A stretch of DNA of 64,000 nt, taken from contig NZ_FNYY01000002.1 of NCBI RefSeq assembly GCF_900109145.1, positions 372,001 through 436,000 on the forward strand. The letters run 5' to 3'. The DNA is from Marinovum algicola. GTDB taxonomy: Bacteria > Pseudomonadota > Alphaproteobacteria > Rhodobacterales > Rhodobacteraceae. The notes beneath the pieces are model-generated. The model made no database searches. It saw nothing but the letters and a program-made list of their open reading frames with translations, and was not told where the DNA came from. Shown here piece by piece: positions 1 to 7,837 of the stretch; position 1 is the first letter of the stretch, and the number at the start of each line of letters is the position of its first letter. Made by a program: the position numbers and the translations under genes.

Positions 1-630
1 GCCCGGCACCTTGGGATTGCCGTTCTTGAAGGTCTCGACGATGCCCTTTTCGGCCAGCCAGGCGAACAGCCCGCCAAAGGCGTCGCCGGAAAAGAACGGC
101 GCCAGCCAGTCGCCTTCGGTGGCATCGCGCACGCCGCGCAGCTGGGTCGAACCGCCGGTGGCCAGCTTGAGCCCGACCAGCGACAAGCCGCGCAGGATGA
201 AGAGGAAGGCCAGCGTCACGATGAAAGACGGCAGGCCCGAGCGGATCACGATAAAGCCGTTGATCGATCCGACGCAGGCGGCAAAGACAAAGGTCGCCGG
301 AATGGCAATCACCAGCGGCAGGCCGAAGGTCACGGTCGCGGCGGCAAAGAACAGACCGGCAAAGGCCACCATCGAACCGATCGACAGGTCAAATTCGCCG
401 CCGATCATCAGGAGCGCCGCACCGATGGCCAGAATGCCGAGCTGGGCGGCGGGGGTCATGAAGTTGATGATCCCCGAGGTGGTGAACATCGCGGCGTCGG
501 CAGTTGCCAGAAAGAACACCGTGACAAGGATGACCCCCGCAATCGCGCCCAGCTCGGGGCGCTTCATGATGCGGGCGCCAAGACCCTCGGATTTGAGCCG
601 TTCATCGACGGCGGGCGAACTGTCGGACAT
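1..630 (-). CDS. Sugar ABC transporter permease (RbsC-like), partial
   Basis: Inner-membrane permease of a ribose/xylose-type ABC importer (BPD_transp_2 family). The first 210 codons are present and the rest lies beyond the left edge. The start at 630 follows a strong GGAGGAAATC ribosome site. The N-terminal 20-25 residues are hydrophilic, then several hydrophobic segments follow with motifs of the family (GGEFDLSIGS, INGFIVIRSGLPSFIVTL). It lies downstream of the binding-protein gene on the same strand, 87 nt away, with a hairpin in the gap. The ATPase gene is not in the window and probably follows outside it. The substrate cannot be read from the sequence; the RpiR regulator next door suggests a sugar or sugar alcohol. 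Confidence 0.9.
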   Translation of the reverse strand, partial: MSDSSPAVDERLKSEGLGARIMKRPELGAIAGVILVTVFFLATADAAMFTTSGIINFMTPAAQLGILAIGAALLMIGGEFDLSIGSMVAFAGLFFAAATVTFGLPLVIAIPATFVFAACVGSINGFIVIRSGLPSFIVTLAFLFILRGLSLVGLKLATGGSTQLRGVRDATEGDWLAPFFSGDAFGGLFAWLAEKGIVETFKNGNPKVPG

Positions 631-658
631 GATTTCCTCCTGAGACCTGCGAATACAA

Positions 659-691
659 GGGGGCCGTGGCGCGGCACACGCCACGGCCCCC
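659..691 (-). promoter_or_regulatory. Intergenic stem-loop between binding protein and permease
   Basis: A perfect 13-bp inverted repeat (659-671 with 679-691, 7-nt loop) with very GC-rich arms and no U-tract. Stem-loops at this place in binding-protein operons usually protect the 3' end of the binding-protein mRNA and lower permease expression. That role is inferred here. Confidence 0.7.
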
Positions 692-717
692 ATCGTTCGC
701 AATCGAAAAATTGCGGA

Positions 718-1638
718 TTAACGGATGCCCTGAGCCGACAGCTCGATCGCCTGACCGGCCTTTTCCTGGGTGACCAGGTTCGGACCCGAGGGCACATTGC
801 CACCCGGCATCAGGCCGTATTTGGCGTTGTTGGCCAGGAACACGACCGGCAGGTAGCCTTGCAGGAACTGCTGCTGATCGATGGCGAAGGCCGCGTCGCC
901 TGCGGCGATCGACTCGAGAAAGTTGGCCGAGAGGTCGAAGGATGCGACGTTGACATCGCGGCCCGAGGCCTTGGCCGCCGCCAGCGAGGGCTCGCCCGCG
1001 AGGCTGGCCCCCAGTGCCATCACCGTGTCGACATCTTCGTTCGAGGCCAGTGCCGCCGAGACCTTGGATTCGATTTCCGCCGGGTCGTTGCCGGTGGGCA
1101 GAACCTCGACCGAGCCGCCAAAGCCCTCTTCGAAGCCCGAGCAGCGCAGATCGAGCGCCACGTTGCCGACCTCGTGGTTGACGCAGATCGCGGTGGTGCC
1201 GCCCATTTCGGCCAGCTTCGCGCCGGCCGCCTTGCCGGCGTCGAATTCCGACTGGCCGACATGCAGCGCCGCGCCCAGTTCGGCGGCGACGTCAGAGCCG
1301 GAGTTCATCGAGATCACCGGAATGCCGGCCTGGGTCGCGCGCATGATCGACGGCCCGAGCGCGTCGCCATCGGGGATCGAGACGACGATGCCGTCGGGTT
1401 CCTGGTTGACGGCGGCGTCGATCAGCTGGCTCATCGCCACCATGTCGAAGGTTTCCGGGGCGCGGTATTCCACATTGGCACCGGTATGCTGTGCGGCAAG
1501 GTCCACGCCGTTTTTCACGACCGACCAGAACGGGTCGTTCGCCTGGCCGTGGCTGACGACGATGATGTCCTGCGCCAGCGCGGGCGCGGCCATGCCGACG
1601 GCCGCGGCAAAGGCTGCGGTTTTCAGAAATTTGGTCAT
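718..1638 (-). CDS. Sugar ABC transporter periplasmic substrate-binding protein
   Basis: Periplasmic ligand-binding component (Peripla_BP_4/RbsB type, 306 aa, normal length). Residues 1-22 are a Sec signal peptide ending APALA before QD. The mature protein begins with the family pattern IIVVSHGQANDPFW, followed by a VVSIPDGDALGP segment and an NHEVGNVALDLRC segment as in ribose-type binding proteins. The start at 1638 has an AAAGGGAGGA ribosome site. It is the first gene of the transporter operon and is followed by the permease. A 16-bp RpiR-type palindrome lies 88 nt upstream, so the operon is probably controlled by the neighbouring regulator. The substrate is unknown. Confidence 0.9.
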   Translation of the reverse strand: MTKFLKTAAFAAAVGMAAPALAQDIIVVSHGQANDPFWSVVKNGVDLAAQHTGANVEYRAPETFDMVAMSQLIDAAVNQEPDGIVVSIPDGDALGPSIMRATQAGIPVISMNSGSDVAAELGAALHVGQSEFDAGKAAGAKLAEMGGTTAICVNHEVGNVALDLRCSGFEEGFGGSVEVLPTGNDPAEIESKVSAALASNEDVDTVMALGASLAGEPSLAAAKASGRDVNVASFDLSANFLESIAAGDAAFAIDQQQFLQGYLPVVFLANNAKYGLMPGGNVPSGPNLVTQEKAGQAIELSAQGIR

Positions 1639-1725
1639 GAGTCCTCCCTTTGACCTGATCGGGGGATTTTCCCCTCGGTTTTCCCGGCCCTCGCCGGCGG
1701 CCCATTCCGCCCCTCTCCGGCAAAA

Positions 1726-1741
1726 TGGAATGTTTATTCCA
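1726..1741. promoter_or_regulatory. Putative RpiR operator upstream of the ABC transporter
   Basis: A perfect palindrome, TGGAAT-GTTT-ATTCCA, between the regulator stop and the binding-protein start. The preceding bases CAAAATGGAA recur at the second site upstream of the regulator itself. Operator function is inferred from symmetry, position and recurrence. Confidence 0.65.
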
Positions 1742-1764
1742 CTACTCTCGAATCGGACGCAAAG

Positions 1765-2595
1765 TCAACTCCGTTGACGCAAGGCGCTGACCGATACCGC
1801 AAGCGCCGTGGTCAGGGTGGTCGCGGCATTCAGCGCCCTGAATCCGATCACCTCGTCCTCGCGCACGATCAGCACCTCGCGGGCGCTTTCGACCAGCGGA
1901 CAGGCCCCGGAATCCGTGAGGCCGAAGACCGTGACGCCCCGTGCAGACGTCGCCTTGGCCAGCCGCAGCGTCTCGTCCGAAAACGGTGCAAAGGTAACCG
2001 CGAACAGCACGTCTCCCGGCAACACGGCGCCGTGCCCCTCGATCATGCCGGCCTTGAAATGCACGCTGGCGGGAACCCCCATCTTTTCGAACAGATACCC
2101 CATGTTGCTGACCACCGAAAACGCGCGCCGCAGGCCGACCAGATGGATCACCCGCGCCTCGGCCATGCCGCGTGCAATCCGGTCAAGCCGGTCGCTGGTC
2201 ACGGTATTTGACAGCGAAAGCAGTGATTTATGGCCAGCCTCGGCGAAATCGGCCAGCAAGCGCCCGGTTGAGAGCTCGCGCTCTTCCGACAGGTTGGCCA
2301 GCCGCGTGTCATAGGTCGGCCGGAAATCCGTGAACTTGGAACGCAGCAGGTCCTGCATCTCGGAATAGCCGGAAAAACCCACCGCCTGGCAAAACCGCAT
2401 GTAGACCGATGGCGCCACCCCGACGGCCTGCGCCATCTCGGAAACGGTGGAGACCGCGATCAGATGCAGATGCCGGCGGGTAAAGCTGGCGCATTGCTTT
2501 AGCCGCTTGGGCATATCCTCCAGCCGGTCGTCGAGCCGTTCCAGCAATTCGGACACGCTCTCCGGCGCTTTCAGTACCTCGGCAGGCTTGTTCAT
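1765..2595 (-). CDS. MurR/RpiR-family transcriptional regulator
   Basis: Sugar-responsive DNA-binding regulator, 276 aa. It has an N-terminal HTH_6 domain (about residues 15-90, with VSTVSEMAQAVGVAPSVYMRFCQAVGFSGY as recognition region, here quoted in outline: SEMAQAVGVAPSVYMRF) and a C-terminal SIS sugar-phosphate-binding domain (about 125-260). The start at 2595 has a GGAGAGGAG ribosome site. It lies directly upstream of the transporter on the same strand with 126 nt between them, so it may have its own promoter. Near-identical palindromes lie before it and before the transporter, which suggests autoregulation and local control. The effector is unknown. Confidence 0.9.
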   Translation of the reverse strand: MNKPAEVLKAPESVSELLERLDDRLEDMPKRLKQCASFTRRHLHLIAVSTVSEMAQAVGVAPSVYMRFCQAVGFSGYSEMQDLLRSKFTDFRPTYDTRLANLSEERELSTGRLLADFAEAGHKSLLSLSNTVTSDRLDRIARGMAEARVIHLVGLRRAFSVVSNMGYLFEKMGVPASVHFKAGMIEGHGAVLPGDVLFAVTFAPFSDETLRLAKATSARGVTVFGLTDSGACPLVESAREVLIVREDEVIGFRALNAATTLTTALAVSVSALRQRS

Positions 2596-2641
2596 GGGGG
2601 CTCCTCTCCTTCCGGGTCACATTACCCGAACCGCGACAAAA

Positions 2642-2657
2642 TGGAACAAAAATTCCC
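2642..2657. promoter_or_regulatory. Putative RpiR operator upstream of the regulator
   Basis: TGGAAC-AAAA-ATTCCC matches the palindrome at 1726-1741 at all but two arm positions and shares the preceding CAAAA. It lies 46 nt upstream of the regulator start, a suitable place for autorepression. Confidence 0.55.
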
Positions 2658-2787
2658 GAATGCGCCTTATGGATGAATAATCAAGGATTTACACGCCACG
2701 CTGCGGGCCAATGGCACAGCATCGCCGTGAGGGAGCGATCCGGCAAGCTGCCGGCGCCGTATGGTGCGTCGATTGTCCGCTTGTACT

Positions 2788-2807
2788 TTGTATCCAATCG
2801 CATACAA
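2788..2807. promoter_or_regulatory. Inverted repeat upstream of the AbrB-family membrane protein
   Basis: TTGTAT and ATACAA arms separated by 8 nt, in an AT-rich stretch 47-66 nt upstream of the TTG start at 2854. Arms of this sequence are typical of GntR-family operators. No GntR regulator lies in the window, so the binding protein would be encoded elsewhere. Confidence 0.4.
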
Positions 2808-2853
2808 TTGCGTACATATCGAGTCCCCGCCGCCAACCCGCAGGAGCCGCCCC

Positions 2854-3906
2854 TTGTCCGACGTCGTAACCACGCTCTCCGCCACCCGACGCCGGATTCT
2901 GACTTTTGCGCTGGCCGCGTTCGGCACCGTGCTCTTTCTGGCGCTCGGCCTGCCGCTGCCCTTCCTCTTCGGGCCGATGGCAGCCTGCCTGATCGCGGCT
3001 CTGGCGCATGTACCGATCAAGGGGTTCGGCCAGGTGTCGCTGGCCGCGCGCACCATCCTCGGCGTGGCGGTGGGCGCCTCGATCACTCCGGCGCTCTTTG
3101 CCGAGCTGCCGCGCATGGTGACCTCGATCGCGCTGGTGCCGCTGTTCATCGCGGTGATCGCCCTGGTCGGCGTGCCCTATTTCCGCCGGGTCTGGGGCTT
3201 TGACGCGCCAACCGCCTATTACGCAGCGATGCCGGGCGGATTGCAGGACATGGTGATCTTTGGCACCGAGGCGGGCGGCGATCCGCGCGCGCTTTCGCTG
3301 GTGCATGCCACGCGGGTGCTGATCATCGTGACCCTGGCACCAATCATCCTGACCTATGGATATGGCGCCGGGCTGACCAATCCGATTGGCGCTCCGGCCT
3401 CGGAGCTGCCGGTGCAGGAACTTGCGCTGATGGCCGCCGCCGCCTGGATCGGCTGGAAAGGCGGCGCGCGCATCGGCCTCTTTGGCGCCTCGATCCTCGG
3501 GCCGCTGATCCTGACCGCCCTGCTCTCGCTCTCGGGGCTGATCCACGCCCGCCCCCCGCGCGAGGCGATCCTGGTGGCGCAATTCTTCATCGGCTGCGCC
3601 ATCGGCGTGCATTTCCTCGGTGTCACCTTCCGCGAACTGAGGCGCGTGGTGGTCGCCGGTGTGGGCTATGTCGCATTGCTGGCGCTGCTGGCGACCGGCT
3701 TTACCGCGCTGGCCACCCGGCTCGGGCTGGCCCACCCGGTCGAGACCTTCCTTGCCTTCGCGCCGGGCGGCCAGGCCGAAATGACCGTCCTCGCCATCGT
3801 CTCCGGTGCCGACCTGGGCTTTGTCATCACTCATCACCTGACGCGGATCATCCTGGTGATCCTCGGGGCGCCGATTGTCGCCGGGCTCATCCGCCGGCGC
3901 TCGTGA
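2854..3906 (+). CDS. AbrB-family (PF05145) integral membrane protein
   Basis: Polytopic membrane protein, 350 aa, of the family named after AbrB and often annotated as an ammonia monooxygenase-like or putative transport protein. It has two repeated halves, about 10-165 and 190-345, each rich in hydrophobic helices, with the family motifs FGPMAACLIAAL, GVAVGASITP, MPGGLQDMV in half one and ALAFAPGG-type FLAFAPGGQAEMTV in half two. I chose the TTG start at 2854 because CAGGAG lies 7 nt before it and the translated region upstream (from 2761) has no family similarity. It converges with guanine deaminase, ending 13 nt from it. Its function is not established; it may export a small organic molecule. 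Confidence 0.8.
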   Translation: MSDVVTTLSATRRRILTFALAAFGTVLFLALGLPLPFLFGPMAACLIAALAHVPIKGFGQVSLAARTILGVAVGASITPALFAELPRMVTSIALVPLFIAVIALVGVPYFRRVWGFDAPTAYYAAMPGGLQDMVIFGTEAGGDPRALSLVHATRVLIIVTLAPIILTYGYGAGLTNPIGAPASELPVQELALMAAAAWIGWKGGARIGLFGASILGPLILTALLSLSGLIHARPPREAILVAQFFIGCAIGVHFLGVTFRELRRVVVAGVGYVALLALLATGFTALATRLGLAHPVETFLAFAPGGQAEMTVLAIVSGADLGFVITHHLTRIILVILGAPIVAGLIRRRS

Positions 3907-3919
3907 GCCCCGGCGGGGG

Positions 3920-5248
3920 TCAGGCGGTCACCAGCCCGGCAACCGATGTGGTCTGCGCGCGGCCCGCGACATAGACTGCCTCGACCGCCCGGTCATCGCC
4001 CATGATCTGAAGGATGAAGAGCTCTTCCGACAGGCTCTGCGCCGCCTCGGCCCGCAGCGCCATCGCCTCGGTCGCGGCCGGGTTCAGCACCACCACATCG
4101 GCCTCGGTCCCGGGCTCCAGCGTGCCGATCCGGTCCTCCAGCCCCAGCGCCACCGCATTGCCGCGCGTGATCCAGTGAAAGGCCGCCAGCGGATGCAGTT
4201 TCTGGCCCTGCAATTGCAGGATCTTGTAGCCCTCGTTCAGGGTTTGCAGCATCGAATAGCTGGTGCCGGCCCCGACATCGGTGGCGATCCCCGCCGCGAT
4301 GCCGCGCGCCCGCAGGCCGGCATCGTCGAACAGGCCGGAGCCAAGGAACAGGTTCGACGTCGGGCAGAACACCGGCTTGGCACCGGTCTCGGCCAGCACC
4401 TCGATCTCGCGCGGCTCGAGGTGGATCGAATGGCCGAGCAACGTCTTGGCATGCAGCAGGCCAAAGCGTTCGTAGACACCGAGGTAATCCGGTGCCTCGG
4501 GGTAGAGCGCGCGGGTAAAGGCGATCTCGTCGCGGTTCTCGCTCAGGTGGGTCTGCACGTGGCAATCGGGGTGTTCCGCCACCAGCGCGCCGGCGAGCTC
4601 CAGCTGAGCCGGGCTCGAGGTGATGGCAAAGCGCGGCGTGATGGCATATTCCGCCCGCCCCCGCCCGTGCCAGCGCGCGATCAGCGCCTTGCTCTCGTCA
4701 TAGCCCTGCTGCGCCGTGTCGGTCAGCCCTTCGGGGGCATTGCGGTCCATCATCACCTTGCCACCGATCATCCGCATGTCGCGCCGCGCGGCCTCGGCAA
4801 AAAAGGCCTCGGCCGACGCGGGATGAACCGAGCAGAAGGCCACCGCCGTGGTGGTGCCATGGCCGATTAGCAGGTCATAGAACCGCGCCGCCATGGCAGC
4901 GCTGTGCGCGGGGTCGGCAAAGCCGGTTTCGGCCGGAAAGGTGTAATTGTTCAGCCAGTCGAGCAGCTGTGCCCCCCAGGAGGCGATCACCTGCACCTGC
5001 GGAAAATGGATGTGGCTGTCGATGAAACCGGGCAACAGCAGGCAGGGCCGATGATCGACAAGCGTGGCCCCCGGCGCACGGACGGCAATCTCGGCATATT
5101 CGCCCACCGCCTCGATCAGCCCGCCAGCCATCAGGATGGCACCGTCCGGGTGATAGCTGTAGGCCTCGGTGTCGCTCTCGTCCGCCGGCGCGGCGTGAAA
5201 GGTCAGCACGCGGCCGCGCAGCAGCGTCTTGTCACATGTCTGAAGCAT
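3920..5248 (-). CDS. guaD: Guanine deaminase
   Basis: Zinc-dependent amidohydrolase that deaminates guanine to xanthine, 442 aa. Visible motifs are PGFIDSHIHFPQ (first metal histidines), HVQTHLSENRDEI, GHSIHL and a late TDVGAG containing the catalytic aspartate; GTEADVVVLNP near the C-terminus closes the amidohydrolase sandwich domain. The start at 5248 is preferred over an ATG at 5284 because the longer form would be read through one arm of a 15-bp hairpin; the ribosome site is weak in both cases. It is the last gene of the xdhABC-permease-guaD series, and its product feeds xanthine dehydrogenase encoded upstream. Confidence 0.92.
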   Translation of the reverse strand: MLQTCDKTLLRGRVLTFHAAPADESDTEAYSYHPDGAILMAGGLIEAVGEYAEIAVRAPGATLVDHRPCLLLPGFIDSHIHFPQVQVIASWGAQLLDWLNNYTFPAETGFADPAHSAAMAARFYDLLIGHGTTTAVAFCSVHPASAEAFFAEAARRDMRMIGGKVMMDRNAPEGLTDTAQQGYDESKALIARWHGRGRAEYAITPRFAITSSPAQLELAGALVAEHPDCHVQTHLSENRDEIAFTRALYPEAPDYLGVYERFGLLHAKTLLGHSIHLEPREIEVLAETGAKPVFCPTSNLFLGSGLFDDAGLRARGIAAGIATDVGAGTSYSMLQTLNEGYKILQLQGQKLHPLAAFHWITRGNAVALGLEDRIGTLEPGTEADVVVLNPAATEAMALRAEAAQSLSEELFILQIMGDDRAVEAVYVAGRAQTTSVAGLVTA

Positions 5249-5273
5249 CGTCTCTGTCTCGTTTCTCGTATGG

Positions 5274-5315
5274 GCGCGGGCCATGCCTGGGAGAGATGCA
5301 AGGCATGGCCCGCGC
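5274..5315 (-). promoter_or_regulatory. Stem-loop between the permease and guanine deaminase genes
   Basis: A perfect 15-bp inverted repeat (5274-5288 and 5301-5315, 12-nt loop) in the permease-guaD gap. There is no U-tract on the minus strand, so it looks more like an mRNA processing or stability element than a simple terminator. It supports the downstream guaD start. Confidence 0.65.
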
Positions 5316-5343
5316 GGTGGCGGCCCTTTGGAGGGAGGGCCGT

Positions 5344-6927
5344 CTACTCGGCCGGCGTCCCCTGGCCATTGCTCAGCGGCAGCGCATCCTCGGCGGGTTC
5401 ATCCTGGCTGTGGAACCGCGGGTAGATGAACAGGAAGCCGGCGGCGATCAGGTAGCCCATCGACACCGGGTTGAAATCCGGCCAATGCAGGCTGGCGCCG
5501 TGGATCACGCCAAAGAGCGACATTACCGCCGCCGCCAGGGCAAAGCCGCCGGCATTACGGAACCGCCCGTCGATCACCGAGGCGACAATCGCCCCCCAGA
5601 TCAGCCCGGTCAGGATCGCGCCCTGCGAAAGCGCCAGATGGCCCTGGAAATGCGCGCCCTGTTGCAGGAGTGCGGCGGTCAGCGCCTCGTCCCCCAGCCG
5701 CGGCAGCCCCTCGACCCCCGAGGCGCCCAGCGCGCCCATCAGCGAGCCCCATTTGACCATCAGAAAGGCCGAGACATGCGGCATCATGGCGATCGTCACC
5801 GCTGCCATATGCGCCGGCTTGACCGATTGCGCCGTGTTGGTGATCAGCGACAAGGCCACGAAGACCAGCACAGGCGCGGCAGCGGCCACCGGGATGAGAT
5901 CGTTGAGGAAGGCCAGCAGGCCAAAGATCGCCGCCACCGGGATCACCACCGCGACGCCGATGATATAGCCGGAATGCGCCCCCATCCGCTTGTAGGCCGG
6001 GTGGCCGATATAGGCGGTGGTCGGGAACGGCGAGCCAAAGAGCGCACCGATCATCGTGCCGACGCCATCGGTCACCTGGCAGGTGGCAACAGGGTAATGA
6101 TCGCCCGCCGCTTCGGCGCTTTCGACGTTGTTCATGGTTTCGATGAAGTTGTAGATCTGCACCGGCACCAGCACCAGGAACAGCTCCGGGTTGGCAAAGA
6201 GGTGCTGGATGCCGGCGATCAGGTCACCGACATAGGGCAGCGGCGGATAGAAGCCGACGCCGGCAAAGCTGATCTTTGCCTCACCGATCGACAGTGCCAC
6301 CAGGGTGCCGACGATCAGTGCCAGAAGGCCCGCCGGGATGTTGAACGGCAGCCGGAAGCGGCCGACCAGCCCCCAGAGGATGATGATCATCGAGGCAAAG
6401 CCCACAAAGGGGTTCTCGAACACCGTGGCCAGCGGCACCGTGCCGATGAAGACCAGCGCAATGCCGCAGAGCGTGCCGAGCATGCCGGCGCGCGGGGTGA
6501 CCCGCTTGAGCCAAGGGCCGACGATGGCCCCCATGGCGGCGACGATGCCGCCCATGAAGCCCGCGCCGATGCCGACTTGCCAGGCCAGAACCGGGTCGTT
6601 CGTCGCCCAGTAGATCGGGCCGATGACGCCGAACAGATAGACAAACATCACCGGCGTCGAGATGCCGTAGGGCAGCGCCGTGACGTCGCGCCCGGTCTTT
6701 TCCGCCGCGCGTTTGGCCAGCCAGACATAGACCGCGATGCCGGCGATGATCGCCACCGCCGCGCCCGGCACGATGCGGCCAAAGACGATCTCGGCCGGCA
6801 TCTGAAAGACGAACTGACAGATCCCGGCCAGCACCATCAGGTTGATCAGGTTGTCGGTGAACAGTGCCCAGAAGGCGCTGAAATCGCTGCGTGAAACCAG
6901 CTTGTAAGTGTAACTCCCATCCCGCAT
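5344..6927 (-). CDS. NCS2-type nucleobase permease
   Basis: Inner-membrane transporter of the nucleobase/ascorbate (NAT/NCS2) superfamily, 527 aa, with about 12-14 hydrophobic segments. Recognisable elements are DVTALPYGISTPVMF in the first third, an NVESAEAAGD stretch at the position of the substrate-binding helix 8, and SPFPTTAYIGHPAYKRMGAHSGY in the following re-entrant region. The start at 6927 follows AAAGGAGGAGG. It lies 61 nt downstream of xdhC and 95 nt upstream of guaD on the same strand. The context points to uptake of xanthine, guanine, hypoxanthine or urate. It differs from typical UraA and AzgA sequences in the motif region, so the substrate is uncertain. Confidence 0.82.
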   Translation of the reverse strand: MRDGSYTYKLVSRSDFSAFWALFTDNLINLMVLAGICQFVFQMPAEIVFGRIVPGAAVAIIAGIAVYVWLAKRAAEKTGRDVTALPYGISTPVMFVYLFGVIGPIYWATNDPVLAWQVGIGAGFMGGIVAAMGAIVGPWLKRVTPRAGMLGTLCGIALVFIGTVPLATVFENPFVGFASMIIILWGLVGRFRLPFNIPAGLLALIVGTLVALSIGEAKISFAGVGFYPPLPYVGDLIAGIQHLFANPELFLVLVPVQIYNFIETMNNVESAEAAGDHYPVATCQVTDGVGTMIGALFGSPFPTTAYIGHPAYKRMGAHSGYIIGVAVVIPVAAIFGLLAFLNDLIPVAAAAPVLVFVALSLITNTAQSVKPAHMAAVTIAMMPHVSAFLMVKWGSLMGALGASGVEGLPRLGDEALTAALLQQGAHFQGHLALSQGAILTGLIWGAIVASVIDGRFRNAGGFALAAAVMSLFGVIHGASLHWPDFNPVSMGYLIAAGFLFIYPRFHSQDEPAEDALPLSNGQGTPAE

Positions 6928-6988
6928 GGGGACCTCCTCCTTTGAAAGCGCAACCCCGGCCGCTCCTCTTCGGCCATGGGCGCGCGTG

Positions 6989-7837
6989 CTATTGCGCCGC
7001 GATCAGCGGTGCATTGCCCCGGTGCGGGGCCTCTGCGGCAGTTTCAGAGGTCAGCGCCGCGATCACGTCTGCCACCACGAAGGCGGCGATCACGGCTGGC
7101 CGCTTGTCGCGGCTGCCGCCTGCCCCGATGGGGCAGATGAGTTCTTCGATGGTCAGCCCATCGCAATGTTTCAGGCACCATCCGCGGAACTTCGCCCGCT
7201 TGGTGGCAGAGCCGATCAGCCCGACATAAGCCGCGTCACCGCGCTCCAGCGCCGCCGAAGCCAGCAGGAAATCCAGCCCGTGGTCATGGGTCAGCACCAC
7301 AAAGGCGCTGCCCGGCGGCGCCGTCATGATGTCGATCTCGGGGATCGCGCTCTGGCGTTTCTCGACCGCGGCACTGCATTGCGCCAATTCCCCGGCCCGC
7401 TGGTCGATCAGCACGGTCCTGACCGGCAGATGCTGAAACAGGTTCGCCAGTTCGCGCCCGACATGGCCGGCGCCCAGGATATGCACCGCCGGTTCGGCCG
7501 CATCCTGCGCCTCGGCATCGGCCAGCGCCGCTGTCTTGTCGCTCTCGCGCATCCGGTGCAGCGCCAGTTCGACCCGTCCGCCGCAGCATTGGCCGATCTC
7601 CGGCCCCAGCGGCACGTCGAGCACCTGCGCCAGATCGCCGGCCGCCAGCAGCGCCCGTGCCGCCTCGATGGCGATGTGCTCCAGCCGGCCGCCGCCGATG
7701 GTGCCGCAAAGCGCCGCCTCGGTGACAAACATCTCGGTCCCCGCCTCGCGCGGCGAAGAGCCTTTCACCTCAGTCAGCCGCACCCGGACCACCGGATCGG
7801 CGGCGAGGAAGTCGCGGAGTTTCGCAGCCAGCGGCAT
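6989..7837 (-). CDS. xdhC: XdhC, xanthine dehydrogenase maturation factor
   Basis: Chaperone that binds molybdenum cofactor, promotes its sulfuration and inserts it into xanthine dehydrogenase; 282 aa, as in the family. The N-terminal XdhC/CoxI domain shows VKGSSPREAGTEMFV and GTIGGGRLEHIAIEAAR; the C-terminal Rossmann-like domain shows VHILGAGHVGRELA, GLIGSATKRAKF and SRDKRPAVIAAFVVADV. Its ATG overlaps the TGA of xdhB by one base (TGATG), so translation is probably coupled. An in-frame open stretch continues upstream to 8161 but runs through xdhB in another frame and is not coding. Confidence 0.95.
   Translation of the reverse strand: MPLAAKLRDFLAADPVVRVRLTEVKGSSPREAGTEMFVTEAALCGTIGGGRLEHIAIEAARALLAAGDLAQVLDVPLGPEIGQCCGGRVELALHRMRESDKTAALADAEAQDAAEPAVHILGAGHVGRELANLFQHLPVRTVLIDQRAGELAQCSAAVEKRQSAIPEIDIMTAPPGSAFVVLTHDHGLDFLLASAALERGDAAYVGLIGSATKRAKFRGWCLKHCDGLTIEELICPIGAGGSRDKRPAVIAAFVVADVIAALTSETAAEAPHRGNAPLIAAQ

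Noticed and set aside
5236-6894. A plus-strand open frame of 552 codons opposite the NCS2 permease
   Set aside because: Antisense shadow, extremely rich in His/Asp/Arg/Gln with no hydrophobic core.
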